Shown one piece after another: positions 9,495 through 20,752 of a DNA stretch of 64,000 bases; the stretch's first letter is position 1; every line of letters starts with the position of its first letter. The position numbers were made by a program, and so were the translations under genes. Below the pieces are notes generated by a model. The model was not told the origin of the DNA and made no database searches. It worked only from the letters and a program-made list of their open reading frames with translations. Source of the DNA: Planktothrix sp. FACHB-1365 (GTDB taxonomy: Bacteria; Cyanobacteriota; Cyanobacteriia; Cyanobacteriales; Microcoleaceae); the NCBI RefSeq assembly GCF_014697575.1, contig NZ_JACJSC010000003.1, forward strand, positions 296,185-360,184. The letters are read 5' to 3'.

Positions 9495-11450
9495 ATGTCA
9501 AATACAGTCTTTCCTCCCCAAACCACATCCCCCAAAGAAGAAGTTTCTAGCGTTGAAGCTCAAAGTGAAATTCAGGAACTTGTTCAAGACCATAAGGCGG
9601 AATTTGATATTGATTTAGAGTTTCTTTATACCCGTGATATTGAATTTCGCCAAGAAACGATTTATTTTATTGTTGTAGATCGATTTTATGACGGTGATCC
9701 CAATAATAGTGAAGGCCCTAATCCTGAACTTTATGATCCACAACAACAAGATTGGGGTAAATATTGGGGAGGTGATTTACAAGGAGTTATTGATAAACTT
9801 GATTATTTAAAAAACTTAGGAGTAACGGCAATTTGGTTAACCCCTTTATTTGAACAAATCGAAGATTTATTCTGTGAAACGGCGGCAGTTCATGGCTATT
9901 GGACAAGCGATTTTAAACGCTTGAATCCCCGTTTTATTGGTAAAGATGAAAACCCTTCTCTGAATGCGACTCAAGACACCCGCAACACAACTTTTGATCG
10001 CTTAATCGAAGAAATTCATAGTCGTAATATGAAGTTGATTTTAGATATTGTGTGTAATCATAGTAACCCCGATATTAGTGGAAAAAAAGGAATATTATAT
10101 GATGATGGAGTCAAAATTGCAGATTTTAATAATGATGAAAAGAACTGGTATCATCATTATGGAGAAGTCAAGAATTGGGAAGATGAATGGCAAGTCATGA
10201 ATTGTGAATTATCAGGATTAGCAACTTTTAATGAAAATAATATTGAATACCGAAATTATATCAAATCTGCCATTAAACAATGGTTAGATCGAGGAGTTGA
10301 TGCGTTACGGGTTGATACGGTTAAACATATGCCAATTTGGTTTTGGCAGGAATTTAACGCCGATATCAAAACCTACAGACCCGATGTTTTTATCTTTGGT
10401 GAGTGGATTTATTCGAGTCCAGAACAAGATCGATCTGTGGAATTTGCAAATGAGTCTGGAATGTCGATTTTAGACTTTGGATTTTGTGTTGCAATTCGTC
10501 GAGCATTAGGCGCATTTGAAGAAGCCGGATTTCACTTAATTCAAGATGTTTTAGATTTGGATCATCGCTATTATAGTTCAACGGAATTGATTACATTTAT
10601 CGATAATCACGATATGCACCGATTCCAAACCTTAAATCCTGATCCTGAAATTTTGCAAATGGCGATCGCTTTAATTATGACATCTCGTGGCATTCCTTGT
10701 GTTTATTATGGCACAGAACAATTCCTTCATAATGATACCAATGGAGACGGAAATCCCTATGGAAATAATGACCCCTATAATCGTCCGATGATGGAAACTT
10801 GGGATACGGATTCTCCCCTTTATCGAGAGCTTCGATTATTATCAGGTTTAAGACGCTTAAATCCTGCCGTATCATTAGGAAGTCAATGGCAAAAATATAT
10901 TACTCCTGATGTTTACTGTTATGTTCGTCGCTATCGAGATTGTCTGTTATTTGTAGCCATGAATCGCGGAGAAATGGTAACTCTTGAAGAAGTCGAAACC
11001 GAGTTAAATGATGGAGAACATACGGATGTCATGTCTAAGAATAAATATGAAGTCAAAGACGGAAAACTTTATAACCTAGAACTCGCTTCTAAACAGGTCA
11101 TTGTTTTGTCTCAAGTCGGGGAACGTTTGAAAGCACAAACCATTGTTCGAGTCCAATTAAACGGAATTCAAACTCAACCCGGAGAACGAGTGGTTGTCAT
11201 TGGGGATTGTCCTGAATTAGGGAATTGGGATATTGCCAAAGCTTATCCTTTAGAATATATCAATACTAACACTTGGTTTGGGGAAATTCCTTTTAATGAA
11301 AGCGCCGGAAAATTGATTAATTATAAATATGCAATTTTACGAGAAGGAACATCCCCATTACGCGAAAATTTAGTATCTCGTCGTTGGGTTATTGCCAATG
11401 AAGGTATTGTTAAATGGCGGGATCTTTGGGCATCTGGACGAGAATCATAA
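9495..11450 (+). CDS. GH13 alpha-amylase family enzyme with C-terminal CBM20
   Basis: This 651-residue glycoside hydrolase probably acts on alpha-1,4-glucans such as glycogen. After an acidic ~45-residue leader without a signal peptide comes a (beta/alpha)8 barrel: GVTAIWLTPLFEQ, the nucleophile Asp in DALRVDTVKH, the acid/base Glu in FIFGEWI, and the third catalytic Asp in FIDNHD. A C-terminal all-beta module from about residue 545 (VRVQLNGIQTQPGERVVVIG, then CPELGNWDIAKAYPL) is a CBM20 starch-binding domain. The absence of an export signal suggests an intracellular role in glycogen turnover. A heptamer array (11455-11482) follows the stop. Confidence 0.93.
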   Translation: MSNTVFPPQTTSPKEEVSSVEAQSEIQELVQDHKAEFDIDLEFLYTRDIEFRQETIYFIVVDRFYDGDPNNSEGPNPELYDPQQQDWGKYWGGDLQGVIDKLDYLKNLGVTAIWLTPLFEQIEDLFCETAAVHGYWTSDFKRLNPRFIGKDENPSLNATQDTRNTTFDRLIEEIHSRNMKLILDIVCNHSNPDISGKKGILYDDGVKIADFNNDEKNWYHHYGEVKNWEDEWQVMNCELSGLATFNENNIEYRNYIKSAIKQWLDRGVDALRVDTVKHMPIWFWQEFNADIKTYRPDVFIFGEWIYSSPEQDRSVEFANESGMSILDFGFCVAIRRALGAFEEAGFHLIQDVLDLDHRYYSSTELITFIDNHDMHRFQTLNPDPEILQMAIALIMTSRGIPCVYYGTEQFLHNDTNGDGNPYGNNDPYNRPMMETWDTDSPLYRELRLLSGLRRLNPAVSLGSQWQKYITPDVYCYVRRYRDCLLFVAMNRGEMVTLEEVETELNDGEHTDVMSKNKYEVKDGKLYNLELASKQVIVLSQVGERLKAQTIVRVQLNGIQTQPGERVVVIGDCPELGNWDIAKAYPLEYINTNTWFGEIPFNESAGKLINYKYAILREGTSPLRENLVSRRWVIANEGIVKWRDLWASGRES

Positions 11451-11454
11451 ATCA

Positions 11455-11482
11455 GTTATCAGTTGTCAGTTATCAGTTATCA
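11455..11482 (+). repeat. GTTATCA heptamer array
   Basis: Four tandem heptamers (GTTATCA with one GTTGTCA) begin directly after the amylase stop codon. They belong to the same family as the array after acs. Confidence 0.8.
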
Positions 11483-11501
11483 AGTCCCCTGCTTAGAAGT
11501 G

Positions 11502-11918
11502 CTATTTCTGATCTGTAATTAACAGCCGATAAGGATTTTGATTTTGTTGACGATCACCGATATAAATGTTATAATTACCTTGGGTTCCGTAACCTGAATA
11601 TTGTAAAATTCCACTGTTGGCAGAACCCTCTGGTAACATACAATAACGTCCGCTAGGGCCATCAATTAATAATGTAGGTGAACCAGAGGTTGTTACCATC
11701 ACTCGCCAATACGGTAAATCTTCAGTAATTTCAATAATATGATTGGGGGTTTGAGCAATAAATCCGCAATCTTGACTATTAACAGGCCCTCCAGAAGTAC
11801 CTGATAAGGAAAGAGAACCCCCTTGGGTCATTTGTTGCCGATCAGCCCAAGCGTTGGGTGCTAAAGCTAAAACCATCCCGAAAACACATCCTAACACTGT
11901 TAAATTGCGTAGTTTCAT
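11502..11918 (-). CDS. Secreted small protein of unknown function
   Basis: The 138 residues begin with a clear Sec signal peptide (positive MKLRN, hydrophobic VLGCVFGMVLALAP, cleavage after NAWA). The mature part is about 112 residues, rich in Gly, Ser and Thr. It has two cysteines (SQDCGF and GRYCML) that could form a disulfide in the periplasm or outside the cell. The pattern suggests a beta-sandwich. The family is not recognised. The gene is convergent with the amylase gene and divergent from the giant protein gene, with about 200 bp between the latter two that should hold both promoters. Confidence 0.75.
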   Translation of the reverse strand: MKLRNLTVLGCVFGMVLALAPNAWADRQQMTQGGSLSLSGTSGGPVNSQDCGFIAQTPNHIIEITEDLPYWRVMVTTSGSPTLLIDGPSGRYCMLPEGSANSGILQYSGYGTQGNYNIYIGDRQQNQNPYRLLITDQK

Positions 11919-12119
11919 TTTTAAGCTTCTCCTGAAGTCAGTAAACCCTATTTAAACCATACTGACAAAAAATTAGGCTTACAGGTTCATTTGTTACTCT
12001 TAATACCTTGATGTGAATTGATACTGCATAAGTGATCTAGGGCTAGACATATATTCAATTAACCGTTTTCCAATTCCCACAACCTATTACAGGGATTAAC
12101 ATTTGGGTTAAGTCTGGCT

Positions 12120-15100
12120 ATGAATTCTTCCCCCCTTGGATTTGCATCTTCCTATTGTGCATCGACCTCTGGCACCACCTTAGTGTTTATCGATCCCCGT
12201 GTGACAGACTGCGATCGCTTGCTAACAAGTTTAATTCCAAACACTCTAGGAATTCTTCTCAATGGTGATGAAGATGGGGTTGAACAAATCACTACATCCC
12301 TCAGCCTTTATGCTGACCGGACACCAATTACTGCGTTGCATTTGGTGAGTCATGGGAGTCCAGGTTGTATCCAACTCGGTAATATCGCGTTAAGTTGGAT
12401 AACAATCGATTATTATGCTCAACAACTCCAACACTGGAAAAATTATCTTAGTCCTGATGCGTCTTTAATTTTTTATGGTTGTGAAGTTGCAGCACAAAGT
12501 CGAGGTGCAGTATTTATTGAAAAGCTGCGGACTTTAACAGGTTTAAATATTATTGCCTCAACTCAAAAAGTCGGAAATCCTCAATGGGGAGGAAGTTGGG
12601 AATTTAATATTAATACCAATAATCTGAACACAGCCATCGCCTTTCAACCGCAAATTTTAGCAACCTACTCCGGTATATTAGAAACAGAACGAGTATCGGT
12701 TAGTTCAACCGAAATTCAAGGAAATAATGATTCAGGACGATTTTCTAATTCCGATATTTCAGGAGATGGACGTTTTATTGTTTTTGCGTCAAATGCGAAT
12801 AATTTAGTTGCTGGTGATACCAATAACGCTACCGATATTTTTATTCGTGATCGCGATCCTGATCAAAATGGGATTTTTGATGAAGTTAATAGCGTTACTC
12901 GCCGACTTTCTGTTAGTTCTGGCGGAGTTCAGGGAAATGGCACTTCATCTAATCCTAGTCTATCAACTGATGGGCGGTTTGTTGCCTTTACCTCTAGTGC
13001 TAATAATCTAGTTACTGGCGATAGCAACAACACTTCAGATGTTTTTGTTTATGACCGTGACGTTGATGAAAATGGAATTTTTGATGAAGGAAATGGCGTC
13101 ATAACTCGTGTTTCCCTTGGTTCTGGAGGTATTCAAAGTAATGCTATTTCTAGTGAAGCAAAAATTTCTGGTAATGGTCGCTTTGTTACCTTTACCTCAG
13201 AAGCAGACAACCTAGTTTTAGGCGATAGCAACGGACTGGCGGATGTTTTTGTTCATGACTTGCAAACAGGTAACACCATCCGTGTTTCCGTTAGTTCAGA
13301 GGGCACAGAAAGAAATGAGGGATTTAGTTTTGGCTTAGATAGTGATGATATCGGCGCACCGACTATTTCGGCAGATGGTCGTTTTATTGCTTTCCATTCA
13401 AACTCAACAAACCTAGTCGCCGAGGATATTAACCAAGCGACGGATATTTTTCTGCATGACCGTGATCCCGATGAAAATGGGGTATTTGACGAAGGGAACA
13501 ACACCACCACCCCTGTTTCTGTAGACTCAGAGGGAAATCCCAAAACAGGGAATTCTGTTGATCCTGTCATCTCTGCTGATGGACACTATATCGCGTTTCA
13601 ATCTCAAGATGAGCAGTCCTTATATTCTATTGCAGATCGCAGTATTTTTGTCTATGACCGACAAACGAAAGTGAGTCAGCGCGTTTCCGTTATAGGAGGA
13701 AGAATACCAGAACCCAGTAATTTAGCCGCCGGAACACCTGATATTTCAGGCGATGGACGGTTTATAACCTTTGTGACGTTAGGTAATAACCTAGTTTCTG
13801 GAGATACAAATCAAAAACAAGACGTTTTCATCCATGACCGTGACCCCGATGGAAATGGGGTATTTGACGATGGTAACGCAATTACTAATCGAGTTTCCAT
13901 TAGTTCAACGGGAAATGAAGGAAATAATAGTTCTGAATCTCCAGCTTTATCGGCTAATGGTAATTTTATCACCTTTACTTCCTTTGCCAATAATTTAGTT
14001 GCTGGAGATACTAATAACAAAACCGATGTTTTTGTAGCGAATACTCTACCAACCGGAAACCCAAAAATTAGTGTAGTCCGGGGAATTACAGCAACTGAAA
14101 CTGGAACTCAAAATGGCACGTTTGAAATTCTCCTTGATCAACCTGCACCTGCTGGCGGAATTACCGTTAATTTTAATCTCGCTGGAACTGCCTCTAGTGG
14201 GGATGACTATACTGTAATTCAGGGAAATAATGTTACGAATTTAACCGCTAATAGTTTGATTATTCCCGAAGGTGCAACAACCGCAACCTTAGAAATTAAT
14301 GGCATTGATGATGGCGTTCCTGATGCTAATGAAACCATTCAATTAACCTTACAACCGGGTACAGGATATGATTTGACCAGTTGGAATAATGCTAATTTAT
14401 TCCTCTGGGAATCTTTAACCGTTGTCAATACAAATGATTCGGGTGCGGGTTCCCTCCGACAAGCTTTAATTGATAGCTATTATTTACCGGGAACCGATAC
14501 CATTACGTTTAATATTCCCACAACTGATCCGGGTTATAATAGTACAACAAATACATTTACAATTCAACCTGCTTCCAAACTTCCCAACATTGCTGATTCC
14601 GTTATTATTGATGGAAAAAGTCAACCCGGATATATTGATAAACCCATTATTGAATTAGATTTTGGTAATGCGGTTACAGTTTCACCCATTGATAGTTCAA
14701 TTACATCTTCTACAACTTCTGGCTTAACCCTTACCGCAGGCAGTAGTACCATTCAAGGTTTAATTCTTAATAACTCTCAGATTCCTGCTATTCAAATTAG
14801 AAATAAAGGGTTAAATTTAATTGAAAATAACTGGATTGGTACGAATGAAACGGGCACAGAATCCGTTCGGGATGATGGCTGGGGAGGCGGAATTTCTATT
14901 TTGGACTCTGCGAATAATACCATTAAAGATAACGTCATTTCTAGCAATGCTGTACCTGGAATTGGTAGTGGCGAAGTCAGTATTACTGGGGGAAGTGCGT
15001 CTAATAACAAAATTATTGGGAATTTAATTGGTACAGATTATACAGGTACAGTTTTCCTAAGCGATAAAAGTTGGGGTATTACTCTTACTGATGCACCTAA

Positions 15101-18100
15101 TAATATTATCGGTGGAACAACCCCAGAAGAACGCAATATTATTGTTGCTAATTTCGGAATTTTGATGGGTTTATTAGCACCTGGTTCTCATAACGAAGGG
15201 GTTGCTAGTGGAAATAAAATTATTGGGAACTATATTGGGACAGATATTACGGGAACTCTTGCATTAGGTCGGACTGGAATTGATGGCAGCTTGGGTTTAG
15301 CACTGTTTGATAATTTCAATTATACTGAAGATCTTCCTCCTAATATTATTGGAGGTACAACTGCTGCTGAACGTAACATTATTTCTGGGAATAGTGTTGG
15401 TGTCATTTTTCAAAGTTCAAAACCAGCATACAACTTAATTGGTAATTATATTGGAACTGATCCAAGCGGAACAATTGCGATCGCAAATGGAACAGAAACA
15501 GACGGCGCTGGTGTTATTATTGGCGGATCTAATCATACAATTGGTGGGAAAAATTCCGGTGAAGGAAATTTAATTTCGGGTAATACCGTTGGTGTTTTAA
15601 TTTCTGGTGATCCCGGAATTCCTGATGATGTTGCTAATAATAAAATTTTAGGTAATTTAATTGGAACTCAAGCTGATGGTACTTCTCCGTTAGGGAATAC
15701 TCAACAGGGAATTTTAGTTCAAGGTGCTGGAATTGGTAATATTATTGGGGGAACAGAAACAGGCGCGGGTAATACAATTGCTTTTAATGGCGGAAATGGC
15801 ATTGAAATCCAAAATACAGATCGTTTTGCCATTTTAAGAAATTCTATTTTTGACAATAATAGTTTAGGCATTGATTTAATTGATGCTGCCAATAATAATC
15901 AAGTTGCACCTTCTCTAAGCTCGGCAATTTCTTCCAATGATAAAACCACCGTTAAAGGAATCTTAAATGATATCCCAAACACAACCTTTACCTTAGAATT
16001 TTTCTCCAATTCTGTACTTGATTCTTCTGGTAATGGTGAAGGAAAAACTTTTATTTTCGCTACCAATGTCACCACTAATGCTGCCGGGATAGCCAATTTT
16101 AATTTAGAACTTCCCGTTGATATATTAGAAGGTCAATTTATTACGGCGACAGCTACCGATCCTAATAATAATACTTCCGAGTTTTCAACAGGGATTGAAG
16201 TGTTTCGTGTTGATATTGATATTGTTCCAACTGATGGAAATACAAATATTAGTGAAGATGGCGCTACCGATCAATATAATGTTGTATTAACACGACAACC
16301 GACAGCAGATGTTGCGATCGCAATTAATCCCGATAGTCAGTCAACCACCGATGTTTCGACTCTAACATTCACTTCCGCTAATTGGAATATTCCTCAAACC
16401 GTTACAATAACTGCGGTAGATGATACAGAGGTTGAAGGTGAACACAGCAGCATAATTCAGCATAGTGTTACAACAACGGATGAAAATTATGCCACGATTT
16501 CTATTCCTGCGATCGCAGCTACAATTACAGATAACGATATACCTCAACCTACACCGGAGCCTACACCGGAGCCTACACCGGAGCCTACACCGGAGCCTAC
16601 ACCTACACCGGAGCCTACACCTACACCAACTCCCCAGCCTACACCCATACCAACTCCTCAACCTACACCCATACCAACTCCCCAACCTACACCCACACCA
16701 ACACCTACACCCACACTGACTCCCCAACCAACGCCGGAGCCTACACCTACACCGGAGCCAACTCCCCAACCAACACCGGAGCCAACTCCCCAACCAACAC
16801 CCACACCAACTCCCCAACCAACACCCACACTGACTCCCCAACCAACGCCGGAGCCTACACCTCAGCCTACACCTACATCAACTCCTCAACCAACACCCAC
16901 ACTGACTCCCCAACCAACGCCGGAGCCTACACCCACACTAACTCCTCAACCAACGCCGGAGCCTACACCCACACTAACTCCTCAACCAACGCCGGAGCCT
17001 ACACCCACACTGACTCCTCAACCTACACCCACACTGACTCCTCAACCTACACCCACACTGACTCCCCAACCAACGCCGGAGCCTACACCTCAGCCTACAC
17101 CTACATCAACTCCTCAACCTACACCCACACTGACTCCCCAACCAACGCCGGAGCCTACACCCACACTAACTCCTCAACCTACACCCACACTAACTCCTCA
17201 ACCTACACCCACACTGACTCCCCAACCAACGCCGGAGCCTACACCCACACTGACTCCTCAACCAACGCCTACACTGACTCCCCAACCTACAGCAACACCA
17301 ACTCCTCAACCGACGCTCCAGCCAACACTGACTCCCCAACTAACACTGGAGTCAACTCCCCAACCTACAGCAACACCAACTCCCCAACTAACACTGGAGT
17401 CAACTCCCCAACCTACAGCAACACCAACTCCCCAACTAACACTGGAGTCAACTCCTCAACCTACACCTCAGCCTACAGCAACACCAACTCCTCAACCAAC
17501 GCTCCAGCCAACACTGACTCCCCAACTAACACTGGAGTTAACTCCTCAACCTACACCCACACTGACTCCCCAACCTACACCTACACCAACTCCCCAACCT
17601 ACACCTACACCAACTCCTCAACTAACACCTACACCAACTCCTCAACTAACACTGGAGTCAACTCCTCAACCTACACCTCAGCCTACAGCAACACCAACTC
17701 CTCAACCGACGCTCCAGCCAACACTGACTCCCCAACTAACACCGGAGCCAACTCCTCAACCCACAGCAACACCGCCTATAGAAACTCAAGTTTCTTTAAA
17801 CTCTGCAATAAGACAACAGAAAGAGTTTGACATTTTTGACCCGACTAAATTTATTATTCCTATCGTTTTCCCCACCTTAAAAACGAACTTGACAAATCCG
17901 ATATCCCAAACTTCCAGTGATGAACCCGATTATCTTGTGGGAACCTCTAATGCTAATAAAGTCTTTGGTTTAGCCGGAAGCGATTATATTAAAATGGGTG
18001 ATAGTGATGATTGGATTCATGGAAATCAAGATAGTGATTTTATCGATGCTGGAAGGGGTAACGATACAGTTTTAGGAGGTAAAAATAGTGACCAAATTAA

Positions 18101-18800
18101 CGGCGGTGAGGGTGAGGATAAAATTTTTGGTAATCTAGGAAATGATACGATTTCCGGGGAACTAGGAGATGATTGGCTCAACGGGAATCAAGAGAATGAT
18201 TGGCTCAACGGTGGAGAGGGAGCCGATCAAGTCTATGGAGGTCAGGGAAATGACCAATTACAAGGGGGTTTGGGAAATGATACCGTCTCTGGGGATCAAG
18301 GATCTGACTTAATAGAAGGAAATGAAGGTGATGATCTTTTGGAAGGTGGACTAGATCACGATACACTGTCTGGGAACTCCGGTGATGATAGCCTTTATGG
18401 AGGTCAAGGAGATGACTGGCTTGATGGTAATCAGGGAAATGATCTGTTATGGGGAGAAAGCGGAGACGATACCCTAGATGGGGGTGAAGGGAATGATCAA
18501 CTCAACGGAGGTCAAGGTAATGATGTGCTTGTGGGTGCACAAGGAATAGATAGTTTAACCGGAGGTGAAGGTCGCGATCGCTTTGTCCTTATTCCCGGCT
18601 ATGGTTCTGATCTGATTACGGATTTTCAACAGGGTCAAGACTTACTGGTTTTGAGCGGAGATTTAACTTTCGAGCAAATTAGCATTATTCCCTCTGCTGA
18701 CGGGGTAACGATCCAAGTTGGGTTAGAAATTCTGGCTGTTTTACCGGGAGTTAATATAAACTTATTGACGGCTGAGGACTTTGTTTCTTCAGTGATCTAA
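12120..18800 (+). CDS. Giant surface/secreted protein: DUF4347, beta-propeller, beta-helix, Pro-Thr stalk, RTX repeats
   Basis: The protein has 2226 residues. Residues about 20-185 form a DUF4347 domain with VSHGSPG (H78) and FYGCEVA (C121). From about 195 to 640, six to seven repeats of the type [17 protein letters not shown]...DIFIRDRD resemble a TolB-like PD40 beta-propeller. A Calx-beta-like segment follows (650-750), then a parallel beta-helix with repeated [15 protein letters not shown] units (about 765-1290), and a second beta-sandwich (1370-1475). Residues 1476-1885 are almost pure Pro-Thr repeats. The C-terminus (about 1935-2150) carries a dozen GGxGxDxL calcium-binding RTX nonapeptides and an [13 protein letters not shown] end, which predicts type I secretion and Ca-dependent folding. 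No secretion genes are adjacent. It probably acts as a surface adhesin or sheath component. Confidence 0.9.
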   Translation: MNSSPLGFASSYCASTSGTTLVFIDPRVTDCDRLLTSLIPNTLGILLNGDEDGVEQITTSLSLYADRTPITALHLVSHGSPGCIQLGNIALSWITIDYYAQQLQHWKNYLSPDASLIFYGCEVAAQSRGAVFIEKLRTLTGLNIIASTQKVGNPQWGGSWEFNINTNNLNTAIAFQPQILATYSGILETERVSVSSTEIQGNNDSGRFSNSDISGDGRFIVFASNANNLVAGDTNNATDIFIRDRDPDQNGIFDEVNSVTRRLSVSSGGVQGNGTSSNPSLSTDGRFVAFTSSANNLVTGDSNNTSDVFVYDRDVDENGIFDEGNGVITRVSLGSGGIQSNAISSEAKISGNGRFVTFTSEADNLVLGDSNGLADVFVHDLQTGNTIRVSVSSEGTERNEGFSFGLDSDDIGAPTISADGRFIAFHSNSTNLVAEDINQATDIFLHDRDPDENGVFDEGNNTTTPVSVDSEGNPKTGNSVDPVISADGHYIAFQSQDEQSLYSIADRSIFVYDRQTKVSQRVSVIGGRIPEPSNLAAGTPDISGDGRFITFVTLGNNLVSGDTNQKQDVFIHDRDPDGNGVFDDGNAITNRVSISSTGNEGNNSSESPALSANGNFITFTSFANNLVAGDTNNKTDVFVANTLPTGNPKISVVRGITATETGTQNGTFEILLDQPAPAGGITVNFNLAGTASSGDDYTVIQGNNVTNLTANSLIIPEGATTATLEINGIDDGVPDANETIQLTLQPGTGYDLTSWNNANLFLWESLTVVNTNDSGAGSLRQALIDSYYLPGTDTITFNIPTTDPGYNSTTNTFTIQPASKLPNIADSVIIDGKSQPGYIDKPIIELDFGNAVTVSPIDSSITSSTTSGLTLTAGSSTIQGLILNNSQIPAIQIRNKGLNLIENNWIGTNETGTESVRDDGWGGGISILDSANNTIKDNVISSNAVPGIGSGEVSITGGSASNNKIIGNLIGTDYTGTVFLSDKSWGITLTDAPNNIIGGTTPEERNIIVANFGILMGLLAPGSHNEGVASGNKIIGNYIGTDITGTLALGRTGIDGSLGLALFDNFNYTEDLPPNIIGGTTAAERNIISGNSVGVIFQSSKPAYNLIGNYIGTDPSGTIAIANGTETDGAGVIIGGSNHTIGGKNSGEGNLISGNTVGVLISGDPGIPDDVANNKILGNLIGTQADGTSPLGNTQQGILVQGAGIGNIIGGTETGAGNTIAFNGGNGIEIQNTDRFAILRNSIFDNNSLGIDLIDAANNNQVAPSLSSAISSNDKTTVKGILNDIPNTTFTLEFFSNSVLDSSGNGEGKTFIFATNVTTNAAGIANFNLELPVDILEGQFITATATDPNNNTSEFSTGIEVFRVDIDIVPTDGNTNISEDGATDQYNVVLTRQPTADVAIAINPDSQSTTDVSTLTFTSANWNIPQTVTITAVDDTEVEGEHSSIIQHSVTTTDENYATISIPAIAATITDNDIPQPTPEPTPEPTPEPTPEPTPTPEPTPTPTPQPTPIPTPQPTPIPTPQPTPTPTPTPTLTPQPTPEPTPTPEPTPQPTPEPTPQPTPTPTPQPTPTLTPQPTPEPTPQPTPTSTPQPTPTLTPQPTPEPTPTLTPQPTPEPTPTLTPQPTPEPTPTLTPQPTPTLTPQPTPTLTPQPTPEPTPQPTPTSTPQPTPTLTPQPTPEPTPTLTPQPTPTLTPQPTPTLTPQPTPEPTPTLTPQPTPTLTPQPTATPTPQPTLQPTLTPQLTLESTPQPTATPTPQLTLESTPQPTATPTPQLTLESTPQPTPQPTATPTPQPTLQPTLTPQLTLELTPQPTPTLTPQPTPTPTPQPTPTPTPQLTPTPTPQLTLESTPQPTPQPTATPTPQPTLQPTLTPQLTPEPTPQPTATPPIETQVSLNSAIRQQKEFDIFDPTKFIIPIVFPTLKTNLTNPISQTSSDEPDYLVGTSNANKVFGLAGSDYIKMGDSDDWIHGNQDSDFIDAGRGNDTVLGGKNSDQINGGEGEDKIFGNLGNDTISGELGDDWLNGNQENDWLNGGEGADQVYGGQGNDQLQGGLGNDTVSGDQGSDLIEGNEGDDLLEGGLDHDTLSGNSGDDSLYGGQGDDWLDGNQGNDLLWGESGDDTLDGGEGNDQLNGGQGNDVLVGAQGIDSLTGGEGRDRFVLIPGYGSDLITDFQQGQDLLVLSGDLTFEQISIIPSADGVTIQVGLEILAVLPGVNINLLTAEDFVSSVI
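16545..17778 (+). repeat. Degenerate tandem repeat encoding the Pro-Thr stalk
   Basis: About 1.2 kb of in-frame tandem repeats are built from 6- and 12-bp units (CCTACA, CCGGAG, CCAACT) that combine into larger higher-order units of about 60-130 bp. They encode PTPEP, PTPQP and PTLTPQ motifs. Near-identical larger blocks, for example those around 16890-17090 and 17330-17480, show recent internal duplication. The length is expected to vary between strains by slippage or recombination. The very strong strand asymmetry (C-rich on plus) makes the opposite strand encode artefactual Cys/Arg/Gly-rich frames. Confidence 0.92.
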
Positions 18801-18844
18801 TAAAAAGTGATAATAAGAACTGTGCAGTTTAAGTAGGGATTGTT

Positions 18845-19117
18845 GTGACCCATCACTACCAAGCTAGAATTTATATTACCCTCCGTCCTTCTGTTCTTGA
18901 TCCTCAAGGCGTGGCGGTCAAATCTGGCATTCAACATTTGGGATATGACAATGTTGAACAGGTGCGAATTGGTAAATATATAGAAATGACGCTTTCTGCA
19001 ACCGATGAAGCGGAAGCCAGAACCCAACTTGACCGTATTTGCGATCAATTGTTGGCAAATCCTGTGATTGAAATCTATCGATTTGATCTAACGGAGGTTG
19101 CAGCCGTTACAGCTTGA
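18845..19117 (+). CDS. purS: Phosphoribosylformylglycinamidine synthase subunit PurS
   Basis: This 90-residue small subunit of FGAM synthase bridges PurL and PurQ in the fourth step of purine biosynthesis. The sequence has the PurS pattern: YQARIYITLRPSVLDPQGVA, VKSGIQHLGYDNVEQVRIGK and a C-terminal NPVIEIYRFDL. Translation begins at GTG (18845), which gives a normal-length protein; no ATG fits. The gene is directly upstream of purQ (90 bp gap), as is usual in cyanobacteria. purL is not in the window. The gene begins only 45 bp after the giant protein's stop, without an obvious terminator between. Confidence 0.95.
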   Translation: MTHHYQARIYITLRPSVLDPQGVAVKSGIQHLGYDNVEQVRIGKYIEMTLSATDEAEARTQLDRICDQLLANPVIEIYRFDLTEVAAVTA

Positions 19118-19207
19118 TTTTTGAACAGGTGGGTTGATCAAAGATGAGGTGAAATATCTTTTTTTGATCAACTCGTTTCTATTTGTAATTTACTACATAA
19201 ATTAACT

Positions 19208-19885
19208 ATGAAATTTGGCGTTATTGTTTTTCCGGGTTCTAATTGCGATCGAGATGTGGCTTGGGTAACTCAAGGATTATTGGGACAACCTACCCGCATG
19301 ATTTGGCATGAAGATACGGATTTATCGGATATTGATGTGGTGGTGATTCCGGGGGGGTTTAGTTATGGAGATTATTTGCGTTGTGGTGCGATCGCAAGGT
19401 TTTCAACCGTGATGCGTTCAACAATTGAACACGCCAACCAAGGCAAATTTGTCCTGGGAATTTGTAACGGATTTCAAGTGTTAACCGAAGCGGGATTATT
19501 ACCCGGTGCGTTAGTCAGAAATCGGGATTTACACTTTATTTGTGAGTCCGTTCCGTTGACGGTGGTTAATAATAATAATCCCTGGATGTCTGAATATCAA
19601 GCTGGGGAAGTGATCAATTTACCCATTGCTCATGGAGAAGGGTGTTATTATGCCGATGAAAACACCTTAGCGGAATTAGAAGATCATCACCAAGTTTTAT
19701 TCCGGTATGGCACAGATAAAACCCCAAAACCCGAAGAAAATCCTAACGGTTCTTTAAATAATATTGCGGGAATTTGTAACCGTCAAGGCAACGTTTTAGG
19801 AATGATGCCTCACCCAGAACGTGCCTCTGATCCAATGTTAGGAAATACGGACGGAATTAAGTTGTTTAAAACCTTATTGCATTAG
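19208..19885 (+). CDS. purQ: Phosphoribosylformylglycinamidine synthase I (glutaminase subunit)
   Basis: This class I glutamine amidotransferase subunit of FGAM synthase has 225 residues, the family length. It supplies ammonia from glutamine to PurL. The nucleophile cysteine is in [20 protein letters not shown], the oxyanion region is [19 protein letters not shown], and the His-Glu pair is in [12 protein letters not shown]. It pairs with purS just upstream and is probably in the same transcript. The TTCCCTG-type repeat region follows the stop. Confidence 0.97.
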   Translation: MKFGVIVFPGSNCDRDVAWVTQGLLGQPTRMIWHEDTDLSDIDVVVIPGGFSYGDYLRCGAIARFSTVMRSTIEHANQGKFVLGICNGFQVLTEAGLLPGALVRNRDLHFICESVPLTVVNNNNPWMSEYQAGEVINLPIAHGEGCYYADENTLAELEDHHQVLFRYGTDKTPKPEENPNGSLNNIAGICNRQGNVLGMMPHPERASDPMLGNTDGIKLFKTLLH

Positions 19886-19939
19886 GAATTATGTCCCCTC
19901 TCCCCCAACCCCTTTTCAGCAAAGGTGAGGGGGAAATAA

Positions 19940-19974
19940 TTCCCTATTCCCTGTTCCCTGTTCCCTATTCCCTA
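19940..19974 (+). repeat. TTCCCT(A/G) heptamer array reaching into the GST gene
   Basis: Five tandem TTCCCTA/TTCCCTG heptamers lie between purQ and the convergent glutathione transferase gene. The last units encode the C-terminal residues and the stop codon of the transferase (ORF end at 19965). The same family recurs at 44248-44268 and 52720-52740. Confidence 0.85.
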
Positions 19975-20669
19975 TTTTGAAGCGTTTTTGCACTTTGACC
20001 AAAGAGAATTTTTTTGGCTTCATCGGTCATTGTTGCACCTGAAGAATAGGATTTTCCTTTCTCGTAAGCTCGCATCACCGCCGGACGAGATTGAATACGA
20101 TTAAACCAAGCTTTTAAATGGGGAAAATCATCTAAATTTTGCTGTTGTTGTTCATAAGGGACAATCCAAGGATAACAAGCCATATCTGCAATTGAATAGT
20201 CCCCTGCAATATAATCTCGCCCTTCTAATTGACGATTTAAAACCCCATATAAACGATTAGTTTCCTTTACATAACGATCAATGGCATAAGGCAGTTTTTC
20301 CGGTGCATATTGGGAAAAATGATGGTTTTGTCCTGCCATTGGCCCTAGTCCTCCCACTTGCCAAAACAGCCATTCTAAAACGGTTTTGCGATCGCGCCAA
20401 TTTTGAGGGAGAAATTGTCCGGTTTTTTCGGCTAAATAAATTAAAATTGCGCCAGATTCAAAGACAGATAAAGGTTCCCCACCATCAATCGGATTAAAAT
20501 CAATAATAGCGGGCATTCGGTTATTAGGAGCAATTTTAAGAAATTCTGGTTTGAATTGATCACCAGCCCCAAGATTAATCGGAATAATTTGATAGTCTAA
20601 TCCGGTTTCTTCCAAAAATATCGGGATTTTGTGACCGTTAGGAGTAGGCCAGTAGTAAAGTTCAATCAT
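19965..20669 (-). CDS. Glutathione S-transferase family protein (Ure2/YfcG-like)
   Basis: The 234 residues have an N-terminal thioredoxin-like domain (IELYYWPTPNGHKIPIFLEE, then APNNRMPAIIDF and the glutathione-binding SVFESGAILIYLAEK) and an all-helical C-terminal domain (IADMACYPWIVPYEQ). The TPNGHKI motif and the layout point to the Nu-class YfcG/Ure2p-like group, known for disulfide-bond reductase and peroxidase activity. The protein is cytoplasmic. The C-terminal residues NRE and the stop are encoded by a heptamer repeat, so the last residues may differ between strains. Confidence 0.93.
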   Translation of the reverse strand: MIELYYWPTPNGHKIPIFLEETGLDYQIIPINLGAGDQFKPEFLKIAPNNRMPAIIDFNPIDGGEPLSVFESGAILIYLAEKTGQFLPQNWRDRKTVLEWLFWQVGGLGPMAGQNHHFSQYAPEKLPYAIDRYVKETNRLYGVLNRQLEGRDYIAGDYSIADMACYPWIVPYEQQQQNLDDFPHLKAWFNRIQSRPAVMRAYEKGKSYSSGATMTDEAKKILFGQSAKTLQNRE

Positions 20670-20726
20670 GGTTTTTATTAGGAAATATTGTTACAGATGA
20701 CTGGCGCTTGACTCCAAAAATTTAGA

Positions 20727-20742
20727 GAGGCGTGAACGCCTC
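20727..20742. repeat. GAGGCG/CGCCTC palindrome
   Basis: A 6-bp perfect stem with a TGAA loop lies between the GST and DUF3181 genes. It is a short dispersed cyanobacterial palindrome. On the minus strand it lies after the DUF3181 gene, with no T-tract. Confidence 0.5.
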
Positions 20743-20752
20743 ACTACAAAGT

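Noticed and set aside
16362..16841. Minus-strand Cys/Gly/Trp-rich frame of 159 codons
   Set aside because: It is the antisense of the Pro-Thr repeat DNA. Its odd composition follows from the C-rich plus strand.
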